From: GCA-2770975 sp050248915
GTDB taxonomy: Bacteria > Cyanobacteriota > Sericytochromatia > UBA7694
Assembly (NCBI GenBank): GCA_050248915.1
Contig: JBFWRL010000048.1
Coordinates: 1 to 33,158 of the forward strand
Length of the DNA stretch: 33,158 nucleotides
Reading direction: 5' to 3'
Within the stretch, counting starts at the first letter, position 1. Each line of letters opens with the position of its first letter. Shown here piece after piece: positions 1 through 8,019 of this stretch. The notes under the pieces are model-generated. The model searched no databases. It was not told the origin of the DNA and saw only the letters and a list, made by a program, of their open reading frames with translations. Position numbers and translations under genes: made by a program.

Positions 1-93
1 ACTCTATAAGCAATAGATACTTTTGTTTATTGTGTTTGGGGCTTAGGATGGAATTAACGACGCCACAATGGCACAAAGATAAGGAACCCCCCC

Positions 94-645
94 ATGAAAA
101 TTCTCGCTCTGGCTGGCAGCAACAGCCCCCAATCGATCAACAAAGACCTGGCTGCTTATGCGGCCCAATTAAGTGGTTTGCCTTTTACCCTGCTCGATCT
201 CACCGCTTATGACGAAATTCCGCTGTATAGCACCCTGCGCCAGCAACGGGATGGCTTCCCGCCCGAGATAGAGGCGCTTTATGCCCTGATTCAGGCCCAT
301 GATGGCCTGTTGATTGCCTCCCCTGAACACAATGGTTCGATGCCCGCCGTGTTCAAAAACGTGATTGACTGGCTCTCCCGCATTCAGATGAAATTTTTGG
401 GTCAAAAGCCGGTGCTTTTATTGAGTGCAGCCCCTGGCCCCAATGGTGGGCGCACCAATTTGCAGACCCTGGCCAGCTTGGTGCCCTGGTGGGGAGCCCG
501 TTTGGTGGGCAGTTATAGTCTGGGCCGCTATGCAGATATGATGCAAAACGGTGTTTTGGCTGAGGCTGAACAGGCCCTTCTGCAGACCCAACTGGCCGCC
601 TTTACCCAGGCCCTTGAACAGCCCATTTTACTCTCGGCGGCGTGA
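94..645 (+). CDS. NADPH-dependent FMN reductase-like flavoprotein
   Basis: A 183-residue single-domain protein of the NADPH-dependent FMN reductase / flavodoxin-like fold family. The N-terminal strand runs into GSNSPQSIN (residues 8-16), the usual FMN-phosphate loop, and SPEHNGSMPAVFKN (76-89) is the second flavin-binding signature of the family. Members transfer electrons from NAD(P)H to flavin, quinones or azo compounds in the cytoplasm; the substrate here cannot be read from sequence. Length is typical. The ATG is preceded by AAGGA about nine bases upstream. A weak promoter candidate, TTGTTT (23-28) and TAGGAT (44-49) with a 15-base spacer, lies in front. Read alone on the plus strand; the next gene starts 123 bases downstream. 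Confidence 0.88.
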   Translation: MKILALAGSNSPQSINKDLAAYAAQLSGLPFTLLDLTAYDEIPLYSTLRQQRDGFPPEIEALYALIQAHDGLLIASPEHNGSMPAVFKNVIDWLSRIQMKFLGQKPVLLLSAAPGPNGGRTNLQTLASLVPWWGARLVGSYSLGRYADMMQNGVLAEAEQALLQTQLAAFTQALEQPILLSAA

Positions 646-768
646 TTCTGAGTGCCTTGGCTGTGACGCGCTGAGCTTTGCAAGCATGAATCTTGGCAAT
701 GGGGGCTATACTTAAGATCAAAGAGCTTTAAGTAAGCCCCAACTCCATCTGACAGAAAGTGCGTTTTT

Positions 769-2337
769 ATGCAGGTCAACTCCCCCCGTCAGGATATGCT
801 CGGCCAGGTACGTGGTGTCATTTCAGATCGCAAGGTCACTCCGCAAGAAATGCAGACCCTGCAAGCTGCATTGGCTTCGAGTAATTTAAATGCCAACGAC
901 AAACAGGCCGTGGGGCAGATCTTGGCCAAATTGGGGGAATTTACCCAGACCCAAGGTGAGCGCCAAGGCGATCAATACCTCTCTGAGCCTGAATTGCGTT
1001 CCATTCAAGCCATGGCAGCCCAACTCGATTCGCCTGCGGCCACCCGTTTTAGTGAAGAACTTCAAGCGCAAAACCAAGTTGCCCCCACAGATTCGGAAGG
1101 GGGGCCGCGAATCAGAATGCAGAAAGCCCCCACCGCAGACGGGGCTGAGGGTGCCTCTGAAGGCGGAGAGGTCAAAAAAAGCCGGTCTTTTTTTCAGGTG
1201 ATTGCGGATATTTTTAAAGCTATTTTTAATTGGATTGCCAGTATCTTTGGTGGTGGAGATAAAAACAATGTCAAGGGTCCCGGCCCTGCGGGATCTGCTG
1301 CCAGTGCGGTCTCTTTCGATGGCCCCGGCCCTGCCCAGCAGGCCCCGCCTGATCTCTCTGCTTTTGATGCCTCTCAAGACTATTCCGAAACTGAATTTAA
1401 GCAGGGCGATTACCTGAACGAATACGCCCGTCCCGAAGTGCCTATCAATCCCACAGAGTTTAACCAATATATGGCGGTGCCCACCACTTTGCGGCCCTTA
1501 CCTGACTCTGCCAAACCCGAAGCAGACAAACCCGGTGAGGCTACAGCTCTTGATCCAGCAGCCCCAGCGCCTGCTGAAACACCAGATAAACCTGCCACGC
1601 CGCCCAAAGCCCGTTCGGGGGCGATCTACCAAAAGTCGCGTTACCACGACGAAAGCAAATTTGTGCCCCAGTTTCCAATGGCCGCCTTTCACGAGTCGGG
1701 GGTGTATCGCCGCGATTGGGATCCCTACGCCGTGGGCGCTATTTCGCGCCCGAAAAAAAGCGATGACCTCGGCGGAAAGACCTATGGCACCTACCAGTTT
1801 GAATCTTCGGTGTACATCGACGGCACCTCGCGCGGGGGCAAAGGGGGCTCTGGCAGCACCCTTTCGCGTTTTATCAGCGATCCTGCCAATCCCTTTGGGG
1901 CCCACCTCAAAGCCACAGCTCAAAAATACGGTCTGGCCAGCAAGGCCTTTGACGCCCTCTGGACCAAATTTGCCCGTGAACACAATCAGGCCTTTGGTTT
2001 GGCCCAAGAGGCCTTTGTACTCAAAGACAAAGGCGACAATGTGCAGCGCTTTATGGGGCTGGCCCAGCTTAGCCCCGAAGTGCGCCAAGATCCCCGCATT
2101 CAGGATCTGATCATGGGCACCACCAATCATGTGGGAGAACTTGCCGATGGCGCAGCCAAACATCTGGCCGGCTTGCAGCAGCGGGCGGGGCGTAAGTTTT
2201 CTGCCAACGAAATTGGCAAGGCCCTGGCCGACTACAAAGAAACCAGAATTTCGTCTTGGTTTCGCTCTTCGCCGGGGGCCCATGCGGGCATTGAGAACCG
2301 CTTTGAGGCCGAAGGCCGTCAATTCGCACAGGCTTAG
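769..2337 (+). CDS. Modular protein with lysozyme/chitosanase-like C-terminal region
   Basis: A 522-residue protein with no signal peptide. Residues 1-100 are a helical, Gln-rich region; 141-161 form a hydrophobic/amphipathic stretch (FFQVIADIFKAIFNWIASIF); 165-285 are a Pro/Ala/Asp-rich linker; about 290-522 look like a folded domain. That domain has HESG (308-311), a GGKTYGTYQF motif (335-344), an S-T-L-x-R-F segment and a W-x-K-F...AQEAF segment. This order resembles the peptidoglycan-hydrolase-like domain seen in VgrG-associated and phage-tail proteins (ESG...GGxSYGxYQLSS...FL...W..F...Q..F). If so, Glu309 would be the catalytic acid. Family assignment is by pattern memory only. A lone TATACT (707-712) may be its -10 box; the ribosome site is poor. 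A secreted or injected cell-wall hydrolase is possible, but no secretion genes are adjacent. Confidence 0.6.
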   Translation: MQVNSPRQDMLGQVRGVISDRKVTPQEMQTLQAALASSNLNANDKQAVGQILAKLGEFTQTQGERQGDQYLSEPELRSIQAMAAQLDSPAATRFSEELQAQNQVAPTDSEGGPRIRMQKAPTADGAEGASEGGEVKKSRSFFQVIADIFKAIFNWIASIFGGGDKNNVKGPGPAGSAASAVSFDGPGPAQQAPPDLSAFDASQDYSETEFKQGDYLNEYARPEVPINPTEFNQYMAVPTTLRPLPDSAKPEADKPGEATALDPAAPAPAETPDKPATPPKARSGAIYQKSRYHDESKFVPQFPMAAFHESGVYRRDWDPYAVGAISRPKKSDDLGGKTYGTYQFESSVYIDGTSRGGKGGSGSTLSRFISDPANPFGAHLKATAQKYGLASKAFDALWTKFAREHNQAFGLAQEAFVLKDKGDNVQRFMGLAQLSPEVRQDPRIQDLIMGTTNHVGELADGAAKHLAGLQQRAGRKFSANEIGKALADYKETRISSWFRSSPGAHAGIENRFEAEGRQFAQA

Positions 2338-2342
2338 GCTTT

Positions 2343-2396
2343 AACCCAGTTTGAGCCCTGGTTGAACCCTGTTTGCAAGCTCAGTCGGTCTGGGTT
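2343..2396 (+). terminator. Possible intrinsic terminator after the lysozyme-like gene
   Basis: Just after the stop at 2337, AACCCAG (2343-2349) pairs with CTGGGTT (2390-2396), with an inner pair TGAGC (2352-2356) / GCTCA (2379-2383). The arm is followed by CTTTCCC, which is only weakly U-rich. The loop is long, so this is a modest candidate. Confidence 0.35.
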
Positions 2397-2458
2397 CTTT
2401 CCCATCTTTGGGCAAAAATCAGGGATAATGAAGCAGATTCAATTTCAAGGAGCTGCTT

Positions 2459-4312
2459 ATGTCCCCCACCCCCGATTTGCACACCCCCACCTGGGAAATG
2501 GAAAGTGAATATGCCGGCCTTGATGACCTGCAATTGGCTGAAGAACAGGAAGAAATTCGCCTGGCGATCGCAACCTTGGAGCAACACGCCCAGGCCTTTC
2601 GCCGCGCTTTGGGTCAAGACTTGACTGCTGATGCCGCACACACGCTGGTAGAAACCGCCTGGGAAGTGTATCGGGCTGAGAAAAAAGCCGATTTGCTCTT
2701 GGATAACCAAATGAGTTACGCCTATATGGTCTGGAGTACCCAGGCCCGCAACCAAGCCGCCAAAACCCTGCTCGAAAAACTCAAACGCCTGCGGGCCCAG
2801 CTCACCCAGGCCACCCAGCCTGTGGATCTCTTTCTCTTACACGCTTCAGATGATGTTTATCAAGACTATCTCAGCGGTGAGGCAGTTCAGAATAGTCTCT
2901 TTCAGCTGCGTTATGGCCGCCGCTTGAACAAGCGTTTATTGGGTTTGCCCGAAGAAAATCTGATCACCTCGCTCAGCCTCGATGGCCCCAATGCCTGGAG
3001 CAATCTCTATAGCAATATCACAGGCTCTGTGTCTTATGAATTTGAAAACGAGCGCGGGGAACGTGAAACAGTGGGCATAGCCCGTTTGCAGTCGCTTTTG
3101 GGCGAAAACAGCGAGCCCTTGCGCAAAAAAGCCTTTGAAGGCCTGAACCAGGTCTTTGGCCAGCATGAAGAGAGCTGTGCCGCTATTCTCAATGCCCTCG
3201 CCGGTTGGCGTTTAGAACTGGGCAAACGCCGCTCCCATACCGAGGCGGTGCATTTTCTCGATGAGCCCCTGCACCTCAACCGCATCAGCAAACCCACCCT
3301 CGAAACAATGATGCAGGTGGTCAAAGAGCAAAAACACCTCGGCCAGCAGGCCTTTCACCTGATGGCCCGCCTGATCGACAAACCCCGTTTGGACCCTTGG
3401 GACGTGAATGCCTCTTCTCCGGCGTTTGGCCATGCCCGTCGCCATATCACTTTCCCCCAGGCCATGGAAATGATCGAAGAGGCCTTTAACGAGGTCAATC
3501 CCGAAATGGGGGCTTTTGCGCGCATGATGGCCGACAAACGCTGGATCGATGCTGCGGCTGCCCCGAATAAAACCCCCGGAGCCTATTGTTCGGGTTTTCC
3601 GCGCTCGCGCAATCCCCGTGTCTTTATGACCTATCTCGGCAGCAGTGTCGACATGATTGTTTTGGCCCACGAACTCGGCCATGCCTTTCACTCCTGGGCC
3701 ATGCGTGAAATGGTGCAAGAACAGACCCATTACCCCATGACCCTGGCTGAGACGGCCAGTACCTTTGCTGAGACCGTGGTGCGCAATTTTCTCTTGCAGC
3801 GCTGCCAAACCCCTGCCGAAAAACTCGAAATTCTCTGGCAGGAGATCAGCTCCATTCCACGTTTTACCCTCAATATTCCGACCCGCTACGAATTTGAAAA
3901 GCGCTTTTATGAAGGCCGCAGTGAGCGCAGCTATTCACCCCAAGATTTCCGCGATCTGATGCGCACGGTTTGGAATGAGTGGCATGGCGACAGCACCTCT
4001 GCCGCCGATGAAATGTTCTGGGCCAGCAAGCTGCATTTTTACATCGTCGAGCCGAGCTTTTACAATTTCCCCTATACCTTTGGCTATTTGTTCTCCCAGG
4101 GCATTTATGCCGAAAAAGAGCAGCGGGGAGCCGACTTTTACAATTTCTACGTCAACTTGCTGCAAGACACGGGTCGCATGACCGCCGAAGATTTGGTCCA
4201 GAAGCACATGGGCCTAAATTTGGGTGAGCCGACTTTTTGGTTGCATTGTCTGAAGCCCCTGTCGCAGAATCTCAAGGCCTTTGAACAGGCTGTGGGCGAG
4301 TGGCTGGAGTAA
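2459..4312 (+). CDS. pepF: M3 family oligoendopeptidase (PepF-like)
   Basis: A 617-residue zinc metallopeptidase of family M3 (oligoendopeptidase F type), which cleaves short peptides in the cytoplasm. The zinc site HELGH is at residues 404-408 and the third ligand is probably Glu431 in LAETAS, with the usual spacing. The remaining all-helical body and the C-terminal YTFGYLFSQGIY segment are typical, and the length matches the family (about 560-620). The ATG follows an AAGGAG box at good spacing. A GATAAT hexamer at 2424-2429 could be the -10 element, although no convincing -35 is seen. Its last 13 bases overlap the next gene, which suggests translational coupling. The symbol is given by family resemblance, since M3 subtypes are hard to separate. 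Confidence 0.92.
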   Translation: MSPTPDLHTPTWEMESEYAGLDDLQLAEEQEEIRLAIATLEQHAQAFRRALGQDLTADAAHTLVETAWEVYRAEKKADLLLDNQMSYAYMVWSTQARNQAAKTLLEKLKRLRAQLTQATQPVDLFLLHASDDVYQDYLSGEAVQNSLFQLRYGRRLNKRLLGLPEENLITSLSLDGPNAWSNLYSNITGSVSYEFENERGERETVGIARLQSLLGENSEPLRKKAFEGLNQVFGQHEESCAAILNALAGWRLELGKRRSHTEAVHFLDEPLHLNRISKPTLETMMQVVKEQKHLGQQAFHLMARLIDKPRLDPWDVNASSPAFGHARRHITFPQAMEMIEEAFNEVNPEMGAFARMMADKRWIDAAAAPNKTPGAYCSGFPRSRNPRVFMTYLGSSVDMIVLAHELGHAFHSWAMREMVQEQTHYPMTLAETASTFAETVVRNFLLQRCQTPAEKLEILWQEISSIPRFTLNIPTRYEFEKRFYEGRSERSYSPQDFRDLMRTVWNEWHGDSTSAADEMFWASKLHFYIVEPSFYNFPYTFGYLFSQGIYAEKEQRGADFYNFYVNLLQDTGRMTAEDLVQKHMGLNLGEPTFWLHCLKPLSQNLKAFEQAVGEWLE

Positions 4313-5169
4313 TTGCTGATCCCGCTGATTTCTGCCAGCAATGGGGCCTAACCCTGTTAGAGCCCCTTTATCCCCGCTCGTATCATTGGGTCTGTCCTGT
4401 CACTGGCCCAGCCGGTGAAGCCTGGGTGCTCAAACTGCGGCCCCCCGATCGGAACTGCCAGCTGGAGATCCAGACTTTGCGCGCGTATGGGGGCCGGGGG
4501 GCTGCCCGTTTGGTTGACGCCGATGCCGAGCGGGGAGCGATTTTATTACAACGCTTGGAGCCGGGGTCTCTTTTGGCAGAGGTTTTGCTGCGTGGTGAAG
4601 AGGCCCTGGCAGTAGCGTTCGCTGCTCAGACGATGGTGCGGCTTTGGCAGAGCCTGCCGTCGGGTCAACCGAGCTTGCAGGCCTGGGCCGAGGGATTTGC
4701 CCGCATTGGGCCCAGCTGCCCACTTGCACCCGAGCGCTGGCAAGAGGCCCAAGCACTGTATCTGCAATGGTCGGCTGAGCCAGGCAGAGAGGTGCTCTTA
4801 CACGCAGATTTGCATCCAGACAACCTGCTCTTGGGGCCGGATGGCCGCTATTGGGCGATAGATCCCCATGGCCGGGTCGGAGATCCGGCCTTTGAACCAG
4901 CCGCTTATCTGCGCAATTATCTGTCTGCTCACAACGACCCCCAAACCTGTTTGCACCAACGCATTCAGGGTTTTGCCAAGGCCTTGGCACTTTCCCCCAC
5001 GCGGATTGCAGGCTGGGGCTATGCCCAAACGGTTTTAAGTGCCCTCTGGCTCTGGGAAGACCACGCCCATGATCCCACTCTCGATGTTATGGCCGCCATG
5101 GAGCGCGAATTGCAGATTGCGGGCTGGCTGAGTGAGCTTTGGCAGGAGTATCAAGGCAGTGCAGGGTGA
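4300..5169 (+). CDS. APH-like small-molecule kinase (aminoglycoside/hydroxyurea kinase family)
   Basis: A 289-residue protein with an aminoglycoside-phosphotransferase fold. VLKL (43-46) supplies the ATP-binding lysine, HADLHPDN (168-175) is the catalytic loop and IDPHGRVGDPAFE (187-199) the metal-binding segment. The last motif is characteristic of the StrB/hydroxyurea kinase subgroup (PF04655), which phosphorylates streptomycin or related compounds with ATP. It begins at a GTG inside the end of the peptidase gene (13-base overlap); no better start lies downstream. A chromosomal housekeeping setting without mobile DNA argues against an acquired resistance gene, and the natural substrate could be a sugar or metabolite. 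Function as a kinase is well supported; substrate is unknown. Confidence 0.85.
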   Translation: MAGVIADPADFCQQWGLTLLEPLYPRSYHWVCPVTGPAGEAWVLKLRPPDRNCQLEIQTLRAYGGRGAARLVDADAERGAILLQRLEPGSLLAEVLLRGEEALAVAFAAQTMVRLWQSLPSGQPSLQAWAEGFARIGPSCPLAPERWQEAQALYLQWSAEPGREVLLHADLHPDNLLLGPDGRYWAIDPHGRVGDPAFEPAAYLRNYLSAHNDPQTCLHQRIQGFAKALALSPTRIAGWGYAQTVLSALWLWEDHAHDPTLDVMAAMERELQIAGWLSELWQEYQGSAG

Positions 5170-5190
5170 AAGAGCGGCAACGGGCTCTTT
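5169..5190 (+). terminator. Short hairpin after the APH-like gene
   Basis: AAAGAGC (5169-5175) pairs with GCTCTTT (5184-5190) around an eight-base loop, starting at the last base of the stop codon. The A-rich/U-rich flanks would allow bidirectional weak termination between the convergent APH-like and sfsA genes. Confidence 0.45.
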
Positions 5191-5203
5191 CTGCTCAGGA
5201 TTC

Positions 5204-5253
5204 ACCGATCCCTTCGATTCTGCTCCCTGAGCGAAGTCGAAGGGAGCATCGGT
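5204..5253. repeat. Palindromic element of the CCTGAGCGAAGTCGAAGG type
   Basis: ACCGAT plus CCCTTCGA (5204-5217) pairs with TCGAAGGG and ATCGGT (5237-5244 and 5248-5253), and an inner pair TGCTCCCT/AGGGAGCA (5221-5228/5241-5248) competes with it. The core CCTGAGCGAAGTCGAAGG resembles a palindromic repeat scattered between genes in many bacterial genomes. Only one copy is in this window. Confidence 0.5.
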
Positions 5254-5258
5254 CTAAC

Positions 5259-5945
5259 CTAAAACCTGTCCCCGACTCTCACACCTTCGGGGCTGACCTC
5301 GGCTCGATAAAGCAGCACTTCTAATCCCTGTTCCTGAGCCGCAGCGAGGGCTTGGGCATAAGCGGGATCAATTTCGTGGGTGGCGCGAAAGTGCAAACCA
5401 TCGCCTCGGCTGATCACAAACAGCAGCACGGCCCGTGCGCCTTGGGCTTGCACAGCCAGCAAATCGCCCAGATGTTTGCGGGCCCGCTCGCTGACCGCAT
5501 CGGGAAAAGCCAAATCGTCGTCAATGCGCAAACTGACCTGTTTGACCTCCAAATAACAGTCAGCAAGGCCACTCTGGCTGAGCACAAAGTCCACCCGGCT
5601 CTTTTCGCCATATTTGACCTCGGGCCGGATCTGGGTATAATCCGCCAACTCGGGAATTTTTTGCGCTTCAAGCGCCTCTTTGACCAGGGCGTTGGTGCGG
5701 CTGGTATTGACGCTGATCCAGACCTCGCCATTGTGGAGCATTTCCAGGGTATAGGCCAATTTGCGCTTGGGACTGGGGCTGTAACTCAGGCGCACTTCCC
5801 AACCGGAGGCTTGGCAGCTCTTCATGCTGCCTGGATTCGGGCAATGGGCCGTGACCACTTCGCCAGTATCGAGTTGAACATCGGCCAAAAAGCGTTTGTA
5901 GCGCTGGATCAACCGACCAGGAATCAGGGGGGGATCAAAGATCAC
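5259..5945 (-). CDS. sfsA: SfsA family protein (sugar fermentation stimulation homolog)
   Basis: A 228-residue protein matching SfsA over its whole length. The opening F-x-P-P-L-x-x-x-x-L-I-Q-R-Y-K-R-F-L-A-D pattern, HCPNPGSM (34-41), a VDFVL strand and YLEVKQVSL are hallmark segments. SfsA has an OB-fold-like DNA-binding N-terminus and a nuclease-like core; its cellular role remains poorly defined despite the name. The start is GTG at 5945, chosen because the homologous N-terminus begins here; there is no clear ribosome site. It lies 31 bases downstream of the CDGSH gene on the same strand and probably shares its transcript. It converges on the APH-like gene. Confidence 0.93.
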   Translation of the reverse strand: MIFDPPLIPGRLIQRYKRFLADVQLDTGEVVTAHCPNPGSMKSCQASGWEVRLSYSPSPKRKLAYTLEMLHNGEVWISVNTSRTNALVKEALEAQKIPELADYTQIRPEVKYGEKSRVDFVLSQSGLADCYLEVKQVSLRIDDDLAFPDAVSERARKHLGDLLAVQAQGARAVLLFVISRGDGLHFRATHEIDPAYAQALAAAQEQGLEVLLYRAEVSPEGVRVGDRF

Positions 5946-5976
5946 GGGCGGTGTTTACGTTTCTTTCAGTTGGACT

Positions 5977-6216
5977 TCAGGGCAATTTGCGGTGGCTGCC
6001 GTCGCAGAAGGGTTTGTTCTCGCTCTGTTTGCAACCGCACCAGGCCACTTTTTTGCTCTCCGTGATTTCTGTGCGCACAGGCCGCAGACCACTGCCGGCA
6101 TGGGAACCATCACAATAGGGCTGGTTCTGAGATTTGCCACAGGCGCACCAGAAATAGCTGCCGGGCTCCATATCCAAAACATAAGGGGCTTTCTGGGGGA
6201 TTTCAGGGGTGGTCAT
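5977..6216 (-). CDS. Double CDGSH iron-sulfur protein
   Basis: A 79-residue protein with two CDGSH zinc-finger-like motifs: Cys24, Cys26, Cys35 and His39, then Cys60, Cys62, Cys71 and His75. Each motif should hold one redox-active 2Fe-2S cluster with 3Cys-1His ligation, as in the bacterial and type III human CDGSH proteins. Electron or cluster transfer is the probable role; partners are unknown. A longer frame opens at 6279, but the ATG at 6216 has GGAGG five bases upstream and begins the conserved part, so it is preferred. First gene of a probable two-gene unit with sfsA. Confidence 0.9.
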   Translation of the reverse strand: MTTPEIPQKAPYVLDMEPGSYFWCACGKSQNQPYCDGSHAGSGLRPVRTEITESKKVAWCGCKQSENKPFCDGSHRKLP

Positions 6217-6278
6217 AGGGGCCTCCAGGTGATATTTACAGCTCAGCTTAAGCCACTGAGAAGCTCTTTTCTTCTTCA

Positions 6279-6313
6279 AGCAAGATAAGCTGCGCAGTCA
6301 GCTTGATCTTGCT
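6279..6313. repeat. Long inverted repeat between divergent genes
   Basis: AGCAAGATAAGCTG (6279-6292) is complementary to CAGCTTGATCTTGCT (6299-6313) apart from one bulged base, with a six-base loop. It sits between the divergent CDGSH and trhO genes, so it is not placed to end either transcript. It could be an operator or an RNA hairpin in one leader. No U-tract follows on either strand. Confidence 0.6.
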
Positions 6314-6401
6314 CAATTATAGCAGCTGTCTTTGGATTTACTGGCCTTTTGGCATTTTTAGAAGGTACACTGCCCTCAGCTCGTCGCTGGGAGAAACTGC
6401 C

Positions 6402-7316
6402 ATGTCGTTTGCCGTTGCCACTTTTTATCGCTTTGTCTCATTGCCCGATTATTCTGCCCTGCAAGCCCCTTTGCGGGAGAGGTGCCAGGCCTTGGAGATT
6501 CGCGGCTCGATTCTTTTGGCTGCAGAGGGCATCAACGCCACGGTCACAGGTTCCCGTCAGGCCTTAGAAGACTTGCTGGCCTATCTGGGCCAAGACCCCC
6601 GTTTGGCTGGTTTAGAGCCCAAATGGTCCGAAGCGGAGACCTGGCCCTTTAAGCGTTTAAAAGTGCGGCTCAAACGCGAAATTGTTACCTTGGGGGTGCC
6701 CGTGGATCCGACCCAGCGGGTGGGCCAATATGTCAAACCCGAAGCCTGGAATGCCCTGATCAGCGATCCCGAGGTGCTCTTGTTGGACACCCGCAATGGC
6801 TACGAGGTCAAAATTGGCAGCTTTAAAGGGGCGATAGATCCCCAGACTGCCAGTTTTAGCGAGTTTCCCGCTTATGTTCAGCGCCAACTCGATCCGCAGA
6901 CCCACCGCAAAGTGGCGATGTTTTGCACCGGTGGCATTCGCTGCGAAAAGGCCTCAGCCTACCTGCTCGATCAGGGCTTTGAACAGGTCTACCACCTCGA
7001 AGGCGGAATTCTCAAATACCTCGAAGAGGTTCCCGCCGAAGAGAGCCTCTGGGAAGGGGAATGTTTTGTCTTTGATCAGCGTGTGGCCGTCGAAGACGGG
7101 GTGCAAACCGGGCATTATGATATGTGTATGGGCTGCGGCGAGCCTGTGGGAGAGGCTGAGCGTGTAAGCCCTGAGTATGAGTTGGGGGTGAGTTGCCCCG
7201 CCTGTTTTGCTGAGCGCAGCGAAAGCCAAAAAGCGCGGGCCCGTGAACGGCAGCGCCAATGGGAGCGGGCCCAGGCCAAATTGCAAAAGTCAGCCCCAAA
7301 ACAGATTCAAAGATAG
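6402..7316 (+). CDS. trhO: tRNA uridine(34) hydroxylase TrhO (YceA-type rhodanese)
   Basis: A 304-residue member of the TrhO/YceA family, which hydroxylates wobble uridine-34 of tRNAs with molecular oxygen as the first step towards 5-(carboxy)methoxyuridine. The N-terminal acylphosphatase-like part ends near residue 100 (AAEGINATVTG at 40-50). The rhodanese domain follows, with DTRNGYE (129-135) and the active-site loop CTGGIRCEKAS (Cys175, Cys181). The tail carries two CxxC pairs (CMGCG and CPAC), typical of the family. The frame is open from 6303, but ATG 6402 with GGAG nine bases upstream matches the family N-terminus. It overlaps the convergent lipM-like gene by ten bases. Confidence 0.94.
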   Translation: MSFAVATFYRFVSLPDYSALQAPLRERCQALEIRGSILLAAEGINATVTGSRQALEDLLAYLGQDPRLAGLEPKWSEAETWPFKRLKVRLKREIVTLGVPVDPTQRVGQYVKPEAWNALISDPEVLLLDTRNGYEVKIGSFKGAIDPQTASFSEFPAYVQRQLDPQTHRKVAMFCTGGIRCEKASAYLLDQGFEQVYHLEGGILKYLEEVPAEESLWEGECFVFDQRVAVEDGVQTGHYDMCMGCGEPVGEAERVSPEYELGVSCPACFAERSESQKARARERQRQWERAQAKLQKSAPKQIQR

Positions 7317-8011
7317 GCCGAAACCCGTGCCTCTGCGCTTTCCCACTCCAGTGCCAGTTCCTGCGCAAAAGCGCCGCTGAGAGTCGAGATCAGCTCAGCG
7401 CTGGTGAGGCCCGGCAGCCAATCTGCCAGGCTGGTTTGGGGACGGTTTTGGCTGTCTGGAAAAACACCGCCGAGCTGGGCCGGGAGACGCACCATCAGGC
7501 TGCTTTGCTGCAAAAACACGCGCCGGTTGCGCATTTGGGCTGAGCCAATCATCTTCTGGCCTGCAATTTCCAGATCCGCTGGGGTCAAACTGGCAAAACA
7601 GGAGGCCTGCCTGCGATAATCTTGGTGTTTTTGAGGCAATTGCACAGCCAGTCCCAATTGCGCCAAGGCGCTGATGGCCACCTGAGCGAGTCGCAGATAC
7701 GTGGCATGGAGATCTTTGCCCAAGGGTCCTTGGGCAAAGCTGATCACACTCCAGCAGAGATCACTGCCATGTAAAATGGCCTGCCCCCCTGTGGGACGGC
7801 GTACCACTGGCAGTGCCAAATCCACGCAGCGCTTTTCCAAATCGGGATCACTCTGAAAGCGCCCCAAAGAAAGGGTGGGGCGATCCCAGCTAAAAAAGCG
7901 CAAAAAGCCGTCACATTCCAATTCTGAAAAGTGAGTGTAAAGGGCCCGATCGCGGTCCATATTGATCTGCCCTGCCAGGGGCGGGTCCTGCAAGAGCAGC
8001 CAGCGTGGCAT
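7307..8011 (-). CDS. LipM-like octanoyltransferase / lipoate-protein ligase family
   Basis: A 234-residue protein of the biotin/lipoate A-B ligase fold. RRPTGGQAILHG (71-82) is the lipoyl-binding loop. CFASLTPADL with Cys138, followed by GQKMIGSAQ and LQQSS, matches LipM, where that cysteine carries the octanoyl group moved from acyl-carrier protein to GcvH or E2 domains. The cysteine favours LipM over the ATP-dependent LplA. LipM enzymes are usually near 275 residues, so this one is slightly short but no motif is missing. The start is ATG eight bases after the upstream lipoprotein gene, which suggests co-transcription. Confidence 0.85.
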   Translation of the reverse strand: MPRWLLLQDPPLAGQINMDRDRALYTHFSELECDGFLRFFSWDRPTLSLGRFQSDPDLEKRCVDLALPVVRRPTGGQAILHGSDLCWSVISFAQGPLGKDLHATYLRLAQVAISALAQLGLAVQLPQKHQDYRRQASCFASLTPADLEIAGQKMIGSAQMRNRRVFLQQSSLMVRLPAQLGGVFPDSQNRPQTSLADWLPGLTSAELISTLSGAFAQELALEWESAEARVSAYL

Positions 8012-8019
8012 GGGTCGGC

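Noticed and set aside
1498..2322. 274-codon minus-strand frame opposite the lysozyme-like gene
   Set aside because: Arg/Gly/Phe-rich shadow frame; the plus-strand protein has coherent domains and linker composition.
4300..5169. Acquired antibiotic-resistance gene
   Set aside because: No mobile DNA around it, composition like its neighbours and coupled to a housekeeping gene.
6303..6401. 33-codon N-terminal extension of trhO
   Set aside because: No ribosome site, poor fit to the family and it includes part of the inverted repeat; the later ATG fits.
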